Shown one piece after another: positions 54,998 to 64,000 of a stretch of 64,000 bases of DNA (positions are counted from its first letter, which is position 1; each line of letters starts with the position of its first letter). The position numbers and the translations under genes are program-made. This DNA is from Acidobacteriaceae bacterium (lineage in GTDB: Bacteria; Acidobacteriota; Terriglobia; Terriglobales; Acidobacteriaceae), in assembly GCA_025350325.1 (NCBI GenBank), contig JANXYB010000138.1:1-64000 (forward strand). Direction: 5' to 3'. Below the pieces are notes generated by a model that was not told where the DNA came from, searched no databases, and saw only the letters and a program-made list of their open reading frames with translations.

Positions 54998-55495
54998 TTG
55001 AACTTGCCCCGGAAACGGATGTGCAATTTTCACGCTTTGCTACCGTCGCTATTGCTGCTGCTTGCGATAGCCGGTTGCGCGCATAAAACTGTCTCAGTCA
55101 CCCTTCCTCCGACCTTGGCTCGCGATCCGGCTCATCCTGGGAAAACGCTGGGATGGATGGATACGAAACTCTACTTTGGCCTCGAAGCGGCAGATGCTGA
55201 AAACGACCAGCAGCAAGCCGGGAAGGGAGTTAGCGAGGAACAATGGCGAGAGTTCCTCGACCACGAGGTCACCCCGCGATTCCCGTCTGGACTAAGCGTA
55301 CTCGACGTCTACGGCCAATGGCGGAGCAAGAATGCGGCTTCGCCTTCGCGCCTAAGGTCAAAACTGCTGATTATCGACTATCCAAATACCAAAGAAAACC
55401 GCGACAAGGTCGAAGCCATACGCGCAGCGTGGAAACTGAAGACTGGCCAGCAGTCCGTTTTACGGGTCACGGAGCCGGCCGACGTTTCATTTTGA
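54998..55495 (+). CDS. DUF3574 family lipoprotein
   Basis: A 165-residue protein with a lipoprotein signal: basic RKR, a Leu-rich core and lipobox L-A-I-A-G-C (Cys near residue 27). The mature part has GWMDTKLYFGLEAAD, EEQWREFLDHEVTPRFPSGLSVLDVYGQW and IIDYPNTKENRDKVEAIRAAW, the pattern of DUF3574. The start is TTG at 54998, three bases after the DUF427 gene; ATG at 55019 would remove the basic residues of the signal, so TTG was kept. Probably anchored to a membrane facing the periplasm. Confidence 0.8.
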   Translation: MNLPRKRMCNFHALLPSLLLLLAIAGCAHKTVSVTLPPTLARDPAHPGKTLGWMDTKLYFGLEAADAENDQQQAGKGVSEEQWREFLDHEVTPRFPSGLSVLDVYGQWRSKNAASPSRLRSKLLIIDYPNTKENRDKVEAIRAAWKLKTGQQSVLRVTEPADVSF

Positions 55496-55585
55496 ATGTA
55501 AAAAACTGTAGGCGTTTCAGAAATAGAATAGACAATCCGCCCCAGACTCTGTCCGCTACGCCCTACGTCGACTCAGCTATGCGGA

Positions 55586-57031
55586 TTAGTAGGCCTGCAA
55601 TTGATCAAGTGGCAGCCGAACGCGGAAACATGTCGACCCCGGATCGGAACGAACGCTGAGGTGGCCGCGATGTTTCCGAACAATGCGCATCGCGTTGTCG
55701 AGCCCCAAACCCAGCCCCTGCCCGGGCGCCTTGGTGGTGAAGAATGGCTCGAAAATGCGATCCTGCAGCTCCGCTGGAATTCCGTGTCCCGTGTCCCATA
55801 TCTCGACCAGCATCATCTCCCCTTCAAGGCGGCAAGTTAGCTTCAACTGACGTGCGTTCCCCGACTCTGCAAGTGCGTCGAGTGCGTTCTCAATCAGCGC
55901 GTTCCACACTTGGTTGAGCTCGCTGCCGTACGCGCTGATGGGGGGAAGATTGGGCTCGTAATTGCGCTCAACGCTAACGTTTTTCATTCTCGATTGCAGC
56001 ATTTGTACAGTAGCGTCTAAGCCCGCGGGCACATCCACTTCGAGAATAGGAGCGCGATCCATAAAGGCGTACGCCTTGACGGCACTGATCAGGTCGAAAA
56101 TGCGGGCAGACGAGTGAACCAGCGTCTCAACCGATCGCGAAGATCGCAGGTAGCGAGCGAAATATTCGAGAGATACACACGTCTCATCCCGTCCCAACAG
56201 CGCGCGGAGGTCGTCGAGGTCGGCAACTGTGGCACGTTGCTCAGCGAGCTGAGTTGCTACTTCCCAAGCCCCTTCGCAAGGTAATGCCGCGAGCCAGGCG
56301 CGCAATTCCTCTTCGAGGTTGATCAATGCACCGGCGTCTTGCAGATCGTTTTGCGTGGGCCGGTTAATGAGGCGCTGCTCCCACTTCTCAATGCCTTGTA
56401 TCTGCTCTTCACTGAGGCAAAGATTAACCAGCTTGAAACGGTGTTCGCGATTTGAGCGAAGCTCATGGACCAGGTTGGAGGCCGCACGCTGGGCCGCGGA
56501 TGCTGGATTGTTGAGTTCGTGGGCCAGGTTGCCCGCGAGTTTTCCGAGCGCATTGAGCTTTTCAGCCTGCTGTTCAATACGCGTCACTTCGCGCACCCGG
56601 TCGAGCAGCGTCGAGACCACGCGCTGCGTCATGGTTGGAATCGCCGCAAGCATTTCAGGAAACAGTGATTTGCTTACGGTCAGAGCCCATATCGGGGAAA
56701 CGGCGAAACCCTGGCCGCCTGAAAATTTCATACGCGAGAACGGCAACAATCCTGTCATCTGGCCGGCCCGTCCGATGAACAATTCCATGGGCCCGCCACG
56801 CTTGCGGCGCACATGAATTTCCCCTTTGAGGATAAGGATCATGCGGTCGGCGATCGCACCTTCCTCAAAAAGAATGTCGCCGGGCTGGGCGAAGATCTCC
56901 TCGCAGTGGCGCGCGATCCACAGGCGATCGTCAAGCGGCAAGCCTTGCAGGGGAACCACGCGATCGAGTGCTACCGCGATGGTTTCGGCAGGTGTTGGAC
57001 AGGCAGGCGGGGTCAGGGTGGGGGAAAGCAT
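55586..57031 (-). CDS. Cyclic-nucleotide-binding-domain sensor histidine kinase
   Basis: A 481-residue soluble kinase. Residues about 20-140 form a cNMP-binding-like beta barrel (FAQPGDILFEEGAIADRMILILKGEI). The dimerisation helix carries the phospho-acceptor histidine in GNLAHELNNPASAA near residue 180. The ATPase domain has NQVWNALIENALDAL, DTGHGIPAE and GQGLGLGLDNA. No membrane segment, receiver or PAS domain is seen. The signal could be a cyclic nucleotide or another ligand. GGAGG lies eight bases before ATG at 57031. There is no response regulator next to it. Confidence 0.87.
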   Translation of the reverse strand: MLSPTLTPPACPTPAETIAVALDRVVPLQGLPLDDRLWIARHCEEIFAQPGDILFEEGAIADRMILILKGEIHVRRKRGGPMELFIGRAGQMTGLLPFSRMKFSGGQGFAVSPIWALTVSKSLFPEMLAAIPTMTQRVVSTLLDRVREVTRIEQQAEKLNALGKLAGNLAHELNNPASAAQRAASNLVHELRSNREHRFKLVNLCLSEEQIQGIEKWEQRLINRPTQNDLQDAGALINLEEELRAWLAALPCEGAWEVATQLAEQRATVADLDDLRALLGRDETCVSLEYFARYLRSSRSVETLVHSSARIFDLISAVKAYAFMDRAPILEVDVPAGLDATVQMLQSRMKNVSVERNYEPNLPPISAYGSELNQVWNALIENALDALAESGNARQLKLTCRLEGEMMLVEIWDTGHGIPAELQDRIFEPFFTTKAPGQGLGLGLDNAMRIVRKHRGHLSVRSDPGSTCFRVRLPLDQLQAY

Positions 57032-57156
57032 CCGGTGGACCTCCGGCGGGTCACCCTCAGAATAGCCGATTGCAGGATGCGTCGAACCAGAAAGAGTTAA
57101 AAAGCCGATCAATTTAACTATGCTTAGAGCACGGCTACATAAACGTGGATAGTACT

Positions 57157-57189
57157 ATGGCCCTGCAAAGCATTGCCATGCTGGGCCAT
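57157..57189 (-). terminator. Hairpin after ilvC, possible operon terminator
   Basis: ATGGCCC pairs with GGGCCAT, and within it AGCAT pairs with ATGCT around a TGCC loop, with a five-base bulge. It lies just past the ilvC stop, at the end of the leu-ilv operon. No T run follows, so it could also be an mRNA-stabilising structure. Confidence 0.45.
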
Positions 57190-57210
57190 AAAGTAAATGC
57201 CGGCGTGGGT

Positions 57211-58296
<1,086 letters not shown>

Positions 58297-58914
58297 CTAA
58301 GCCTTGACGAACGTCGTGAGGCTGCGGCGGGCGCGTTCGCGAAGTTGGCAATCTCGTAGTTGATCGGCGAGCGCCTCAAGATCAGGTACGCCGTAGACTG
58401 AAAAATTATTGAGTTCCGCGTCTGAAGAAAAAAGATGCAGAGAGGATTGACCGAGCACCCGGCTACCGAATGGCTTGCGCAATTCGAAGTGGTCAATGCG
58501 GAATAGCTCGAGCGACTCCTGAACCTTGGAGAGAATACCGCGTTCAAGCTTGATGCGTTGCGTGGTAATGCGGTAGAACACGCGGCGACTCTTGATGTAG
58601 TAGGCCAGGCAGATCAATGCGCAGGCAACCACAAAAAAAAGGCTCAGATAAAGGTCATATTGTCCGGAGGACTCAATGTATCCGGCTGACATGGCGTATA
58701 CAAGGGCTGCGGTTATTGCAAGCAGAATCACAAACGGCATGAGTTGGCCAACAGTATAGATGAGTGCTGGATGGCCGACGAATAGATCGCGCTCCGTCTC
58801 GACCTCTTTTGTGGCGGAATAATTTGCCAGATCGGTATTGCAGAAGCGGCACTTGATGGCTGCGGCCTTGATGGTTTCCCCGCAAACCGGGCAAGCTTTG
58901 CTGTCAGCGTCCAT
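58297..58914 (-). CDS. Zinc-ribbon and PH-domain membrane protein
   Basis: A 205-residue protein with an N-terminal zinc ribbon (CPVC and CRFC at residues 8-26), two membrane segments (LMPFVILLAITAALVYAM and LSLFFVVACALICLAYYI) and a C-terminal bacterial PH domain (RVFYRITTQRIKLERGILSKVQESLELFRI, DLEALADQL). The PH part resembles YdbS/YdbT-like domains. It sits between ilvN and ilvC on the same strand with 62 and 78 bases of spacing, an odd companion for a biosynthetic operon. Function unknown. Confidence 0.82.
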   Translation of the reverse strand: MDADSKACPVCGETIKAAAIKCRFCNTDLANYSATKEVETERDLFVGHPALIYTVGQLMPFVILLAITAALVYAMSAGYIESSGQYDLYLSLFFVVACALICLAYYIKSRRVFYRITTQRIKLERGILSKVQESLELFRIDHFELRKPFGSRVLGQSSLHLFSSDAELNNFSVYGVPDLEALADQLRDCQLRERARRSLTTFVKA

Positions 58915-58992
58915 GGGTTGCTCCTTCCAAATCAGAATGATACTGCGAGTGAGCGGGATTGCGGCCGCACGAGTGAAACGAGCGTACTTTAT

Positions 58993-59583
58993 CTAGGCGG
59001 GTTCGATGTCGACGCTTCCCACCTCGGCCTCGTCGAGCTGAGCTTCGGCTTCGGGTTTTTCTTCAGCGGTGGCACCCATGGCGCGCAGGACGCGGCTGGT
59101 GTGGTGCCCGCGACGCATGGTCATCTTTCCACTGCGGCAGATTTCAAGCACACGATCTTCACTCTCGTTGAGCACCTGGATCAGGCCCTCGATTTTGCTT
59201 TCAACGCCGGTCATCTCGATCATGAGAGACTCGGGCGCGAGGTCGACGATGCGCGCGCGAAAGACCTCGACGAGTTCGAAAATGTAGGAACGATTCTGGG
59301 GCGTGGCCGCAACCTTGATAAGCGCTAGCTCGCGCGTCACCGAGGGTGCCTGGGCGATGTCGTCGACGTCTACCACGTTTTCAAGTTTGTACAGGCTGGC
59401 ACGGATGCGATGGCCGGCCTCTGCTGAGGCCTCGCAGACCAGGGTTAGCCGCGATAGTCCGACGCGCTCGCTGCGCCCGACCGTGAGCGAGTTGATGTTG
59501 ATGTTGAGGCGGCGAAACAGGGAAGCCACACGCGTCAGCACGCCGGGAATATCTTCAACATAAGCAACAAAAGTGTGGAGCAT
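58993..59583 (-). CDS. ilvN: Acetolactate synthase small (regulatory) subunit
   Basis: The regulatory partner of the large subunit. The 196-residue protein starts MLHTFVAYVEDIPGVLTRV and continues with the ACT domain (SLFRRLNININSLTVG), then a second ALS_ss C-terminal domain (ALIKVAA, VDLAPESLMIEMTG). ATG at 59583 has GGAAAGG five bases upstream; a longer frame to 59622 was discarded. Valine feedback control is expected through the ACT domain. It follows ilvB by 84 bases. Confidence 0.94.
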   Translation of the reverse strand: MLHTFVAYVEDIPGVLTRVASLFRRLNININSLTVGRSERVGLSRLTLVCEASAEAGHRIRASLYKLENVVDVDDIAQAPSVTRELALIKVAATPQNRSYIFELVEVFRARIVDLAPESLMIEMTGVESKIEGLIQVLNESEDRVLEICRSGKMTMRRGHHTSRVLRAMGATAEEKPEAEAQLDEAEVGSVDIEPA

Positions 59584-59667
59584 GACAGCCTTTCCAGAGA
59601 TTCCGGACAACTGAGCTCTCATCGCTGAGAACTGCGTCTAAATCGCTCACAACTAATCTTTGTTTTC

Positions 59668-61434
59668 CTAAATATCATCCGACGATTCGACGATCGGGTT
59701 CTTGCCCGGACGACGAATCATCTCGTGCAACGCGCTGCCCGCTGGAATCATCGGGTAAACCGAATCTTCTTTCTCGACCATGAAGTTGAGCAAGAATGTG
59801 CCGGGGGAGGAGCGCGCTTCATTGACTGCATCGACTACATCGGCGCGGGTGCTGACCGCACGACCCGCAATGCCGTGTGCATCGGCCAGCTTGACGAAGT
59901 CGGGCGAGACCAGTGGCGTGGCTTCATAATTGCTCTCATAGAAAAATTCTTGCCACTGGCGAACCATGCCCAGATAGCCGTTATTAATAATGGCGATGTT
60001 GATCTTGATCTTTTCCTGCGCGATGGTAGACAGTTCGGAGGCAGTCATCTGGAACCCGCCGTCGCCGGCAATGACCCACACTTCCTTATCGGGACATGCA
60101 AACTTTGCGCCGATCGCCGCAGGAAGCGCAAACCCCATCGTCCCCAAGCCTCCTGAGGTGATAAGCGTGCGCGGATGCTCGTGATGGAAATATTGGGCTT
60201 CCCACATCTGGTGCTGGCCTACGTCAGTGACGACGATGGCGTTGCCGCCGGTGATGCGCCACAGGTCATGGACGACATGAGCCGCATAGAGGTGGCCGGA
60301 ATCGGGAAGATTCTTGATGTCGCGCACAGCGACTGCGCCCTTGCTCGAATCAATAGTTTTGAGCCATGCCGAGCCATCGCGACCCGAGATACGAGGGAGC
60401 AGTTCCTCGAGCACTTCTCTTAGATCGCCAACCAGCGCCACATCCACGGCAATGTTTTTGTTGATCTCGGCAGGATCGACTTCGATATGAATCTTTTTGG
60501 CCTTGGTCGCGTACGTTGCGGTGGTGCCGGTAACGCGATCATCGAAGCGCATGCCGCAGGCGATCAGCAGGTCAGCGTCCTGAATGGCGTGATTGACCCA
60601 CGCTTCCCCGTGCATGCCCATCATGCCCATGTTGAGCGCGTGGGATGCTGGGAACGCGCCGAGGCCAAGCAGCGTGAGAGCGACGGGAATCTGTGCGCGC
60701 TCGGCGAGGGTGCGCACCTGCTCCATGGCGCCAGATTCGGTGATGCCATGGCCCGCGAGAATTACCGGGCGCTTAGCGTTGCGGATGAGTTCGGCAGCTT
60801 GGGCGAGGCCGGATTCTTCAACGCGCAGCATAGGATGAGGGCGATAGGCGCGCGGCTTGGCAGCGGCGAAATCGAATATCGCCGTGGCTTGCTGGGCGTC
60901 TTTGGTGATGTCGACGAGCACAGGCCCGGGGCGTCCGGATTTTGCTATCTGAAAGGCGTAGCGGATGGCAGGAGCGATGTCTTCAGTCTTGTTGATGAGG
61001 AAATTGTGCTTCGTAACGGGAAGCGTTATTCCAGTGATGTCGACCTCTTGAAATGCGTCGGTACCAAGCACTCTGCTCGACACGTTGCCGGTAATGCAAA
61101 CGATGGGAATCGAATCGAGCATGGCGGTGGCGATGCCGGTCACAAGATTCGTCGCGCCGGGGCCGCTGGTGGCGATAGCGACGCCGACTTTGCCTGAGGC
61201 ACGCGCATAACCGTCGGCCATGTGCGATGCGCCCTGTTCGTGGCGCACTAGGACGTGATGGATGGGAAACTTGCGCAGCGCGTCGTAGACCGGCAGGATA
61301 GCGCCGCCAGGATAGCCGAATACATCGGTAACGCCTTCGCCAACCAGCGTGGCCCACACAATCTCTGCGCCGGTGAGGCGGGTGGGCGTGGTGAGGTGCG
61401 CGTTTGCCGACAGCGAGTTTGCCTTGCTTCCCAT
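59668..61434 (-). CDS. ilvB: Acetolactate synthase large subunit
   Basis: Thiamine-diphosphate enzyme for the first common step of branched-chain amino acid synthesis. The 588-residue protein has TPP N-domain motifs (GYPGGAILPVYDAL, HEQGASHMADGYARASG), a central domain, and the TPP-binding GDGGFQMTASELST with NNGYLGMVRQWQ near residue 480. FAD-type linker sequence MGMMGMHGE is also present. It lies between ilvD and ilvN. Confidence 0.96.
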   Translation of the reverse strand: MGSKANSLSANAHLTTPTRLTGAEIVWATLVGEGVTDVFGYPGGAILPVYDALRKFPIHHVLVRHEQGASHMADGYARASGKVGVAIATSGPGATNLVTGIATAMLDSIPIVCITGNVSSRVLGTDAFQEVDITGITLPVTKHNFLINKTEDIAPAIRYAFQIAKSGRPGPVLVDITKDAQQATAIFDFAAAKPRAYRPHPMLRVEESGLAQAAELIRNAKRPVILAGHGITESGAMEQVRTLAERAQIPVALTLLGLGAFPASHALNMGMMGMHGEAWVNHAIQDADLLIACGMRFDDRVTGTTATYATKAKKIHIEVDPAEINKNIAVDVALVGDLREVLEELLPRISGRDGSAWLKTIDSSKGAVAVRDIKNLPDSGHLYAAHVVHDLWRITGGNAIVVTDVGQHQMWEAQYFHHEHPRTLITSGGLGTMGFALPAAIGAKFACPDKEVWVIAGDGGFQMTASELSTIAQEKIKINIAIINNGYLGMVRQWQEFFYESNYEATPLVSPDFVKLADAHGIAGRAVSTRADVVDAVNEARSSPGTFLLNFMVEKEDSVYPMIPAGSALHEMIRRPGKNPIVESSDDI

Positions 61435-61486
61435 GGGTGACTCCTTTGTTGATTCTCAGTGAACAAAGATCAGAAAAATAACAAGG

Positions 61487-63160
61487 TCAGGTTGTCGCGC
61501 CTTCAGAGGCGCTGCTTACGCGATCGACATATTTGCGAAAGACACCTTTAGGCCAGCGAAGAGCAGGCGATGAAAAGCCCTTGAGGCGTATGGCGATTTC
61601 TGCGTCGCTGATCTCAAGGGTGAGCTTGCGATTGGGAATGTCGAAGTGAATCATGTCGCCTTCGCGGACAGCTGCGATGGGCCCGCCGACGAATGCTTCG
61701 GGTGCCACGTGGCCGGCGGTAAAGCCTCGCGTCGCGCCGCTGAAGCGGCCGTCGGTGAGCAGCGCCACGGTGGGGCTGAGTTCAGGATTGCCGCTGACGG
61801 CCGCGGTGACCTGCAGCATTTCGCGCATGCCGGGTCCGCCTTTAGGGCCTTCGTAGCGGATTACGAGTACGTCGTTGGGCTTGATCTGGCCGGTCTGCAC
61901 TGCGGCAAAACAATCTTCCTCGCAGTTGAAGACGCGAGCGGGTCCGCGGTGCTCGACGCGGTTGGCGGCGGCGATTTTCATCACGCTGCCTTCGGGCGCA
62001 AGATTTCCCTTGAGAATCACCAGGCCGCCGGTGGGCTTGATCGGATTCTCGAATGTGTGGATGACAAGCTGCCCCGGAGTTTCCTTGGCGAGTTCAGCTT
62101 CTTCGGCGAGCGTGCGGCCGCTGATGGTGAGTGTGGATCCGTCGGCGTGGCCTGCGTCGATAAGACGCTGAGCCAGGAGGCGCGATCCGCCCGCTGCCTG
62201 GTAGTCGGACGCAACATATTTGCCGGCCGGTGTGAGATCGCAGATGTAAGGTGTGCGCTTGCTGATGATGTCGAAGTCGTCGATAGAGAGAGGAATGTTC
62301 ATCTCCCGAGCAATGGCGAGCAGGTGCAGGACGGCGTTCGTCGAGCCCCCGCTGGCGGCCACGCTGGCGATAGTGTTCTCGATGGATTTACGCGTGATGA
62401 TTTGTGAGGGGCGACGATTGGCGCGCACTGCATCCATGAGGATGCGACCTGCTTCGCGCGTCGCGGAGTGCTTGTCTTTAGACCTAGCAGGCACGCCGGA
62501 AAGTTGAATGGGCGAGATGCCAAGAATTTCACCTGCCATGGCCATAGTGTTGGCCGTGAATTGCCCGCCGCATGCGCCCGCGCCGGGACACGCGTTGGCC
62601 TCGAGTGCCTCAAGCCCAGCGTCGTCTAAGCGGCCGGCGGCGTGCGAGCCTATGCCTTCAAAAACATTCTGGATCGTGATGTCTACGCCGTTGAGTTTGC
62701 CGGGCGCGATGGAGCCTCCGTAAAGCATGAGTCCCGGTATGTCCAGACGACAAAGAGCCATGATGATGCCGGGCATATTTTTGTCGCAGCCACCGATGCC
62801 GACCAATCCGTCGAAGAGATTGCCGCGGGCGACGAGTTCGATCGAGTCAGCGATGACTTCGCGCGAAACCAGCGAAGCCTTCATGCCCTGCGTGCCCATG
62901 GTGATCCCGTCGGAGATGGTGACGGTGTTGAACTCCATGGGCGTACCGCCGCCCTCGCGAATGCCTTCTTTGAGCGCTTCAGCTACGTCGCGCAGATGCA
63001 CATTGCAGGTTCCGATCTCGGTCCACGTGTTGGCGATGCCGATGATGGGCTTGTGCAAATCTTCTTTTGAATAGCCTGAGCCACGCAAGTAGGAACGCGC
63101 CGCGGCGCGGCTTGGCCCCTCAGTGAGCGGAATGCTTTGGCGCTTGCCTTCGATCGTCAT
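61487..63160 (-). CDS. ilvD: Dihydroxy-acid dehydratase
   Basis: An iron-sulfur dehydratase for the third step of valine and isoleucine synthesis. The 557-residue protein has GIGGCDKNMPGIIMA and ACPGAGACGGQFTANTMA, which include the cluster cysteines, plus LLTDGRFSGATRGFTAGHVAPEA near the end. The iron-sulfur cluster type cannot be read from sequence. It follows leuD by 31 bases and precedes ilvB by 52. Confidence 0.96.
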   Translation of the reverse strand: MTIEGKRQSIPLTEGPSRAAARSYLRGSGYSKEDLHKPIIGIANTWTEIGTCNVHLRDVAEALKEGIREGGGTPMEFNTVTISDGITMGTQGMKASLVSREVIADSIELVARGNLFDGLVGIGGCDKNMPGIIMALCRLDIPGLMLYGGSIAPGKLNGVDITIQNVFEGIGSHAAGRLDDAGLEALEANACPGAGACGGQFTANTMAMAGEILGISPIQLSGVPARSKDKHSATREAGRILMDAVRANRRPSQIITRKSIENTIASVAASGGSTNAVLHLLAIAREMNIPLSIDDFDIISKRTPYICDLTPAGKYVASDYQAAGGSRLLAQRLIDAGHADGSTLTISGRTLAEEAELAKETPGQLVIHTFENPIKPTGGLVILKGNLAPEGSVMKIAAANRVEHRGPARVFNCEEDCFAAVQTGQIKPNDVLVIRYEGPKGGPGMREMLQVTAAVSGNPELSPTVALLTDGRFSGATRGFTAGHVAPEAFVGGPIAAVREGDMIHFDIPNRKLTLEISDAEIAIRLKGFSSPALRWPKGVFRKYVDRVSSASEGATT

Positions 63161-63191
63161 TTCTTACCTTGGAGCGGCTTCGCTCAGCTTT

Positions 63192-63803
63192 CTATTTGGC
63201 TTTCAACCACTGTGCTTCGTCGTGCTTGATTTCAAATGCATCAAGTTCTGATTCGTGGCGGAGAGTGAGACCGATGTCATCGAGGCCTTGAATCAGACAA
63301 AACTTCCGGAATGGATCCACCTCAAAATTTGCCTTGAATCCGTGGTCGTCGGCGACGGTTTGATCTTCGAGCGAAACTGTCAGTGTGTAGTTCGGAATAG
63401 TCTTGGCATTGGAGAGTAATTGCGCTACATGCTCTTCGCTGAGGCGCACGAGCACGATTCCGTTCTTGCCGGCGTTGGAGAAAAAAATGTCAGCGAAGGT
63501 CGGCGCGATGACTACACGGAAGCCGAAATCGCCAAGCGCCCATGCTGCATGTTCGCGGCTCGATCCGCAAGCAAAATTCTTGCCGGCGATCAGTATTTGT
63601 GCGCCCTTGTAGCGGGGGTCGTTGAGTGCAAACGACGGGTCTGGATCGCCCGATGCGGTGCGACGCCAATCGAAGAAAAGGAATTCGGCATACCCTGTGC
63701 GCTCAATGCGTTTCAAAAACTGCTTGGGGATGATCTGGTCAGTATCTACATTGGTGCGGTCGAGAGGCGCGGCCAACGACGTAATTGTGCAAAACTTTTC
63801 CAT
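63192..63803 (-). CDS. leuD: 3-isopropylmalate dehydratase small subunit
   Basis: Partner of LeuC in leucine synthesis. The 203-residue protein begins TSLAAPLDRTNVDTDQIIPKQFLK, followed by FACGSSREHAAWALGDFGFRVVIAPTFADIFFSNAGKNGI, the highly conserved swivel-domain block. Its start codon shares one base with the leuC stop, so the two subunits are translationally coupled. Confidence 0.96.
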   Translation of the reverse strand: MEKFCTITSLAAPLDRTNVDTDQIIPKQFLKRIERTGYAEFLFFDWRRTASGDPDPSFALNDPRYKGAQILIAGKNFACGSSREHAAWALGDFGFRVVIAPTFADIFFSNAGKNGIVLVRLSEEHVAQLLSNAKTIPNYTLTVSLEDQTVADDHGFKANFEVDPFRKFCLIQGLDDIGLTLRHESELDAFEIKHDEAQWLKAK

Positions 63804-64000
63804 CAGGCCTTTACCTCGTCTTGTACAGATTCACGGACGGGCCAGTTGCGAATATCGACGAAGTGGCCGGCGATTGCCGCCGCCGCAGCCATTTCAGGAG
63901 AGACTAGATGGGTGCGGCCGCCGCGGCCTTGGCGTCCCTCAAAATTGCGATTGCTGGTGGAGGCACAGCGTTCGCCCGGCGAGAGAATGTCGGGGTTCAT
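63803..64000 (-). CDS. leuC: 3-isopropylmalate dehydratase large subunit, C-terminal fragment
   Basis: Only the last 65 codons fall inside the window; the gene continues past the right edge. The fragment shows [14 protein letters not shown] and [12 protein letters not shown]-type sequence ([20 protein letters not shown]), the conserved end of LeuC. It ends one base into leuD. It is the first visible gene of the leu-ilv operon; the promoter lies outside. Confidence 0.94.
   Translation of the reverse strand: MNPDILSPGERCASTSNRNFEGRQGRGGRTHLVSPEMAAAAAIAGHFVDIRNWPVRESVQDEVKA

Noticed and set aside
60487-61197. Open frame of 236 codons on the plus strand
   Set aside because: Antisense to ilvB.
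61646-62407. Open frame of 253 codons on the plus strand
   Set aside because: Antisense to ilvD, whose motifs are unambiguous.

Overview
The window looks like a chromosomal segment of an acidobacterium (class Terriglobia or close relatives). GC is moderately high, GTG and TTG starts are common, and several families typical of that phylum are present: a VWFA-related secreted protein (22374-23573), an SpoIVB/S55-like secreted peptidase, many secreted beta-propellers, and DUF3224, DUF3303, DUF427, DUF502 and GYD proteins. The MqnA homologue points to menaquinone made by the futalosine route. No tRNA, 16S/23S rRNA, insertion sequence, prophage or CRISPR array was seen. The one clear RNA gene is the small SRP (4.5S) RNA at about 47122-47220.

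Layout. 1-13.0 kb: trpE, a REC-EAL c-di-GMP phosphodiesterase, glutamate dehydrogenase with a quinone-reductase-like oxidoreductase, a NUDIX hydrolase, pgsA, a GvpL/F-like protein with no other gas-vesicle genes nearby, two membrane proteins, a flippase-like protein, a HAD phosphatase coupled to a lytic transglycosylase. 13.2-24.6 kb: a LolC/E-type permease behind a secreted propeller, a methyltransferase, Hsp15, a lone receiver, a zinc alcohol dehydrogenase, the S55-like protein divergent from the VWFA protein, and erpA. 24.7-31.5 kb: a seven-gene operon (gspF, gspE, pilM, pilN, pilO, a PilP/GspC-like gene, a GspG-like pseudopilin), all on the minus strand with gaps of a few bases or overlaps.

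31.9-44.6 kb: ribE, ribD with ftsY, a BNR propeller coupled to a MoaD-like protein ending in Gly-Gly, plsY-gpsA, small DUF proteins, a catalase-family peroxidase, cinA and an IPT/TIG-propeller. 44.6-50.6 kb: pgpA, yacG, rimO, SRP RNA, fabH, mqnA, dprA. 50.9-57.0 kb: topA, five small proteins and a cyclic-nucleotide-domain histidine kinase. 57.2-64.0 kb: a branched-chain amino acid operon on the minus strand (leuC-leuD-ilvD-ilvB-ilvN, then a zinc-ribbon/PH membrane protein, then ilvC).

Together the genes cover envelope lipid synthesis (pgsA, pgpA, plsY, gpsA, fabH), amino-acid and riboflavin synthesis, protein export (ftsY, SRP RNA, Lol-type permease, pilus/T2SS-like machine) and many accessory secreted or membrane proteins of unknown role. 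The best candidates for undescribed biology are the BNR-propeller/MoaD pair, the S55-like peptidase whose catalytic motifs occur in swapped order, the pilus-like operon with an unusual pseudopilin, and the isolated GvpL/F-like protein.
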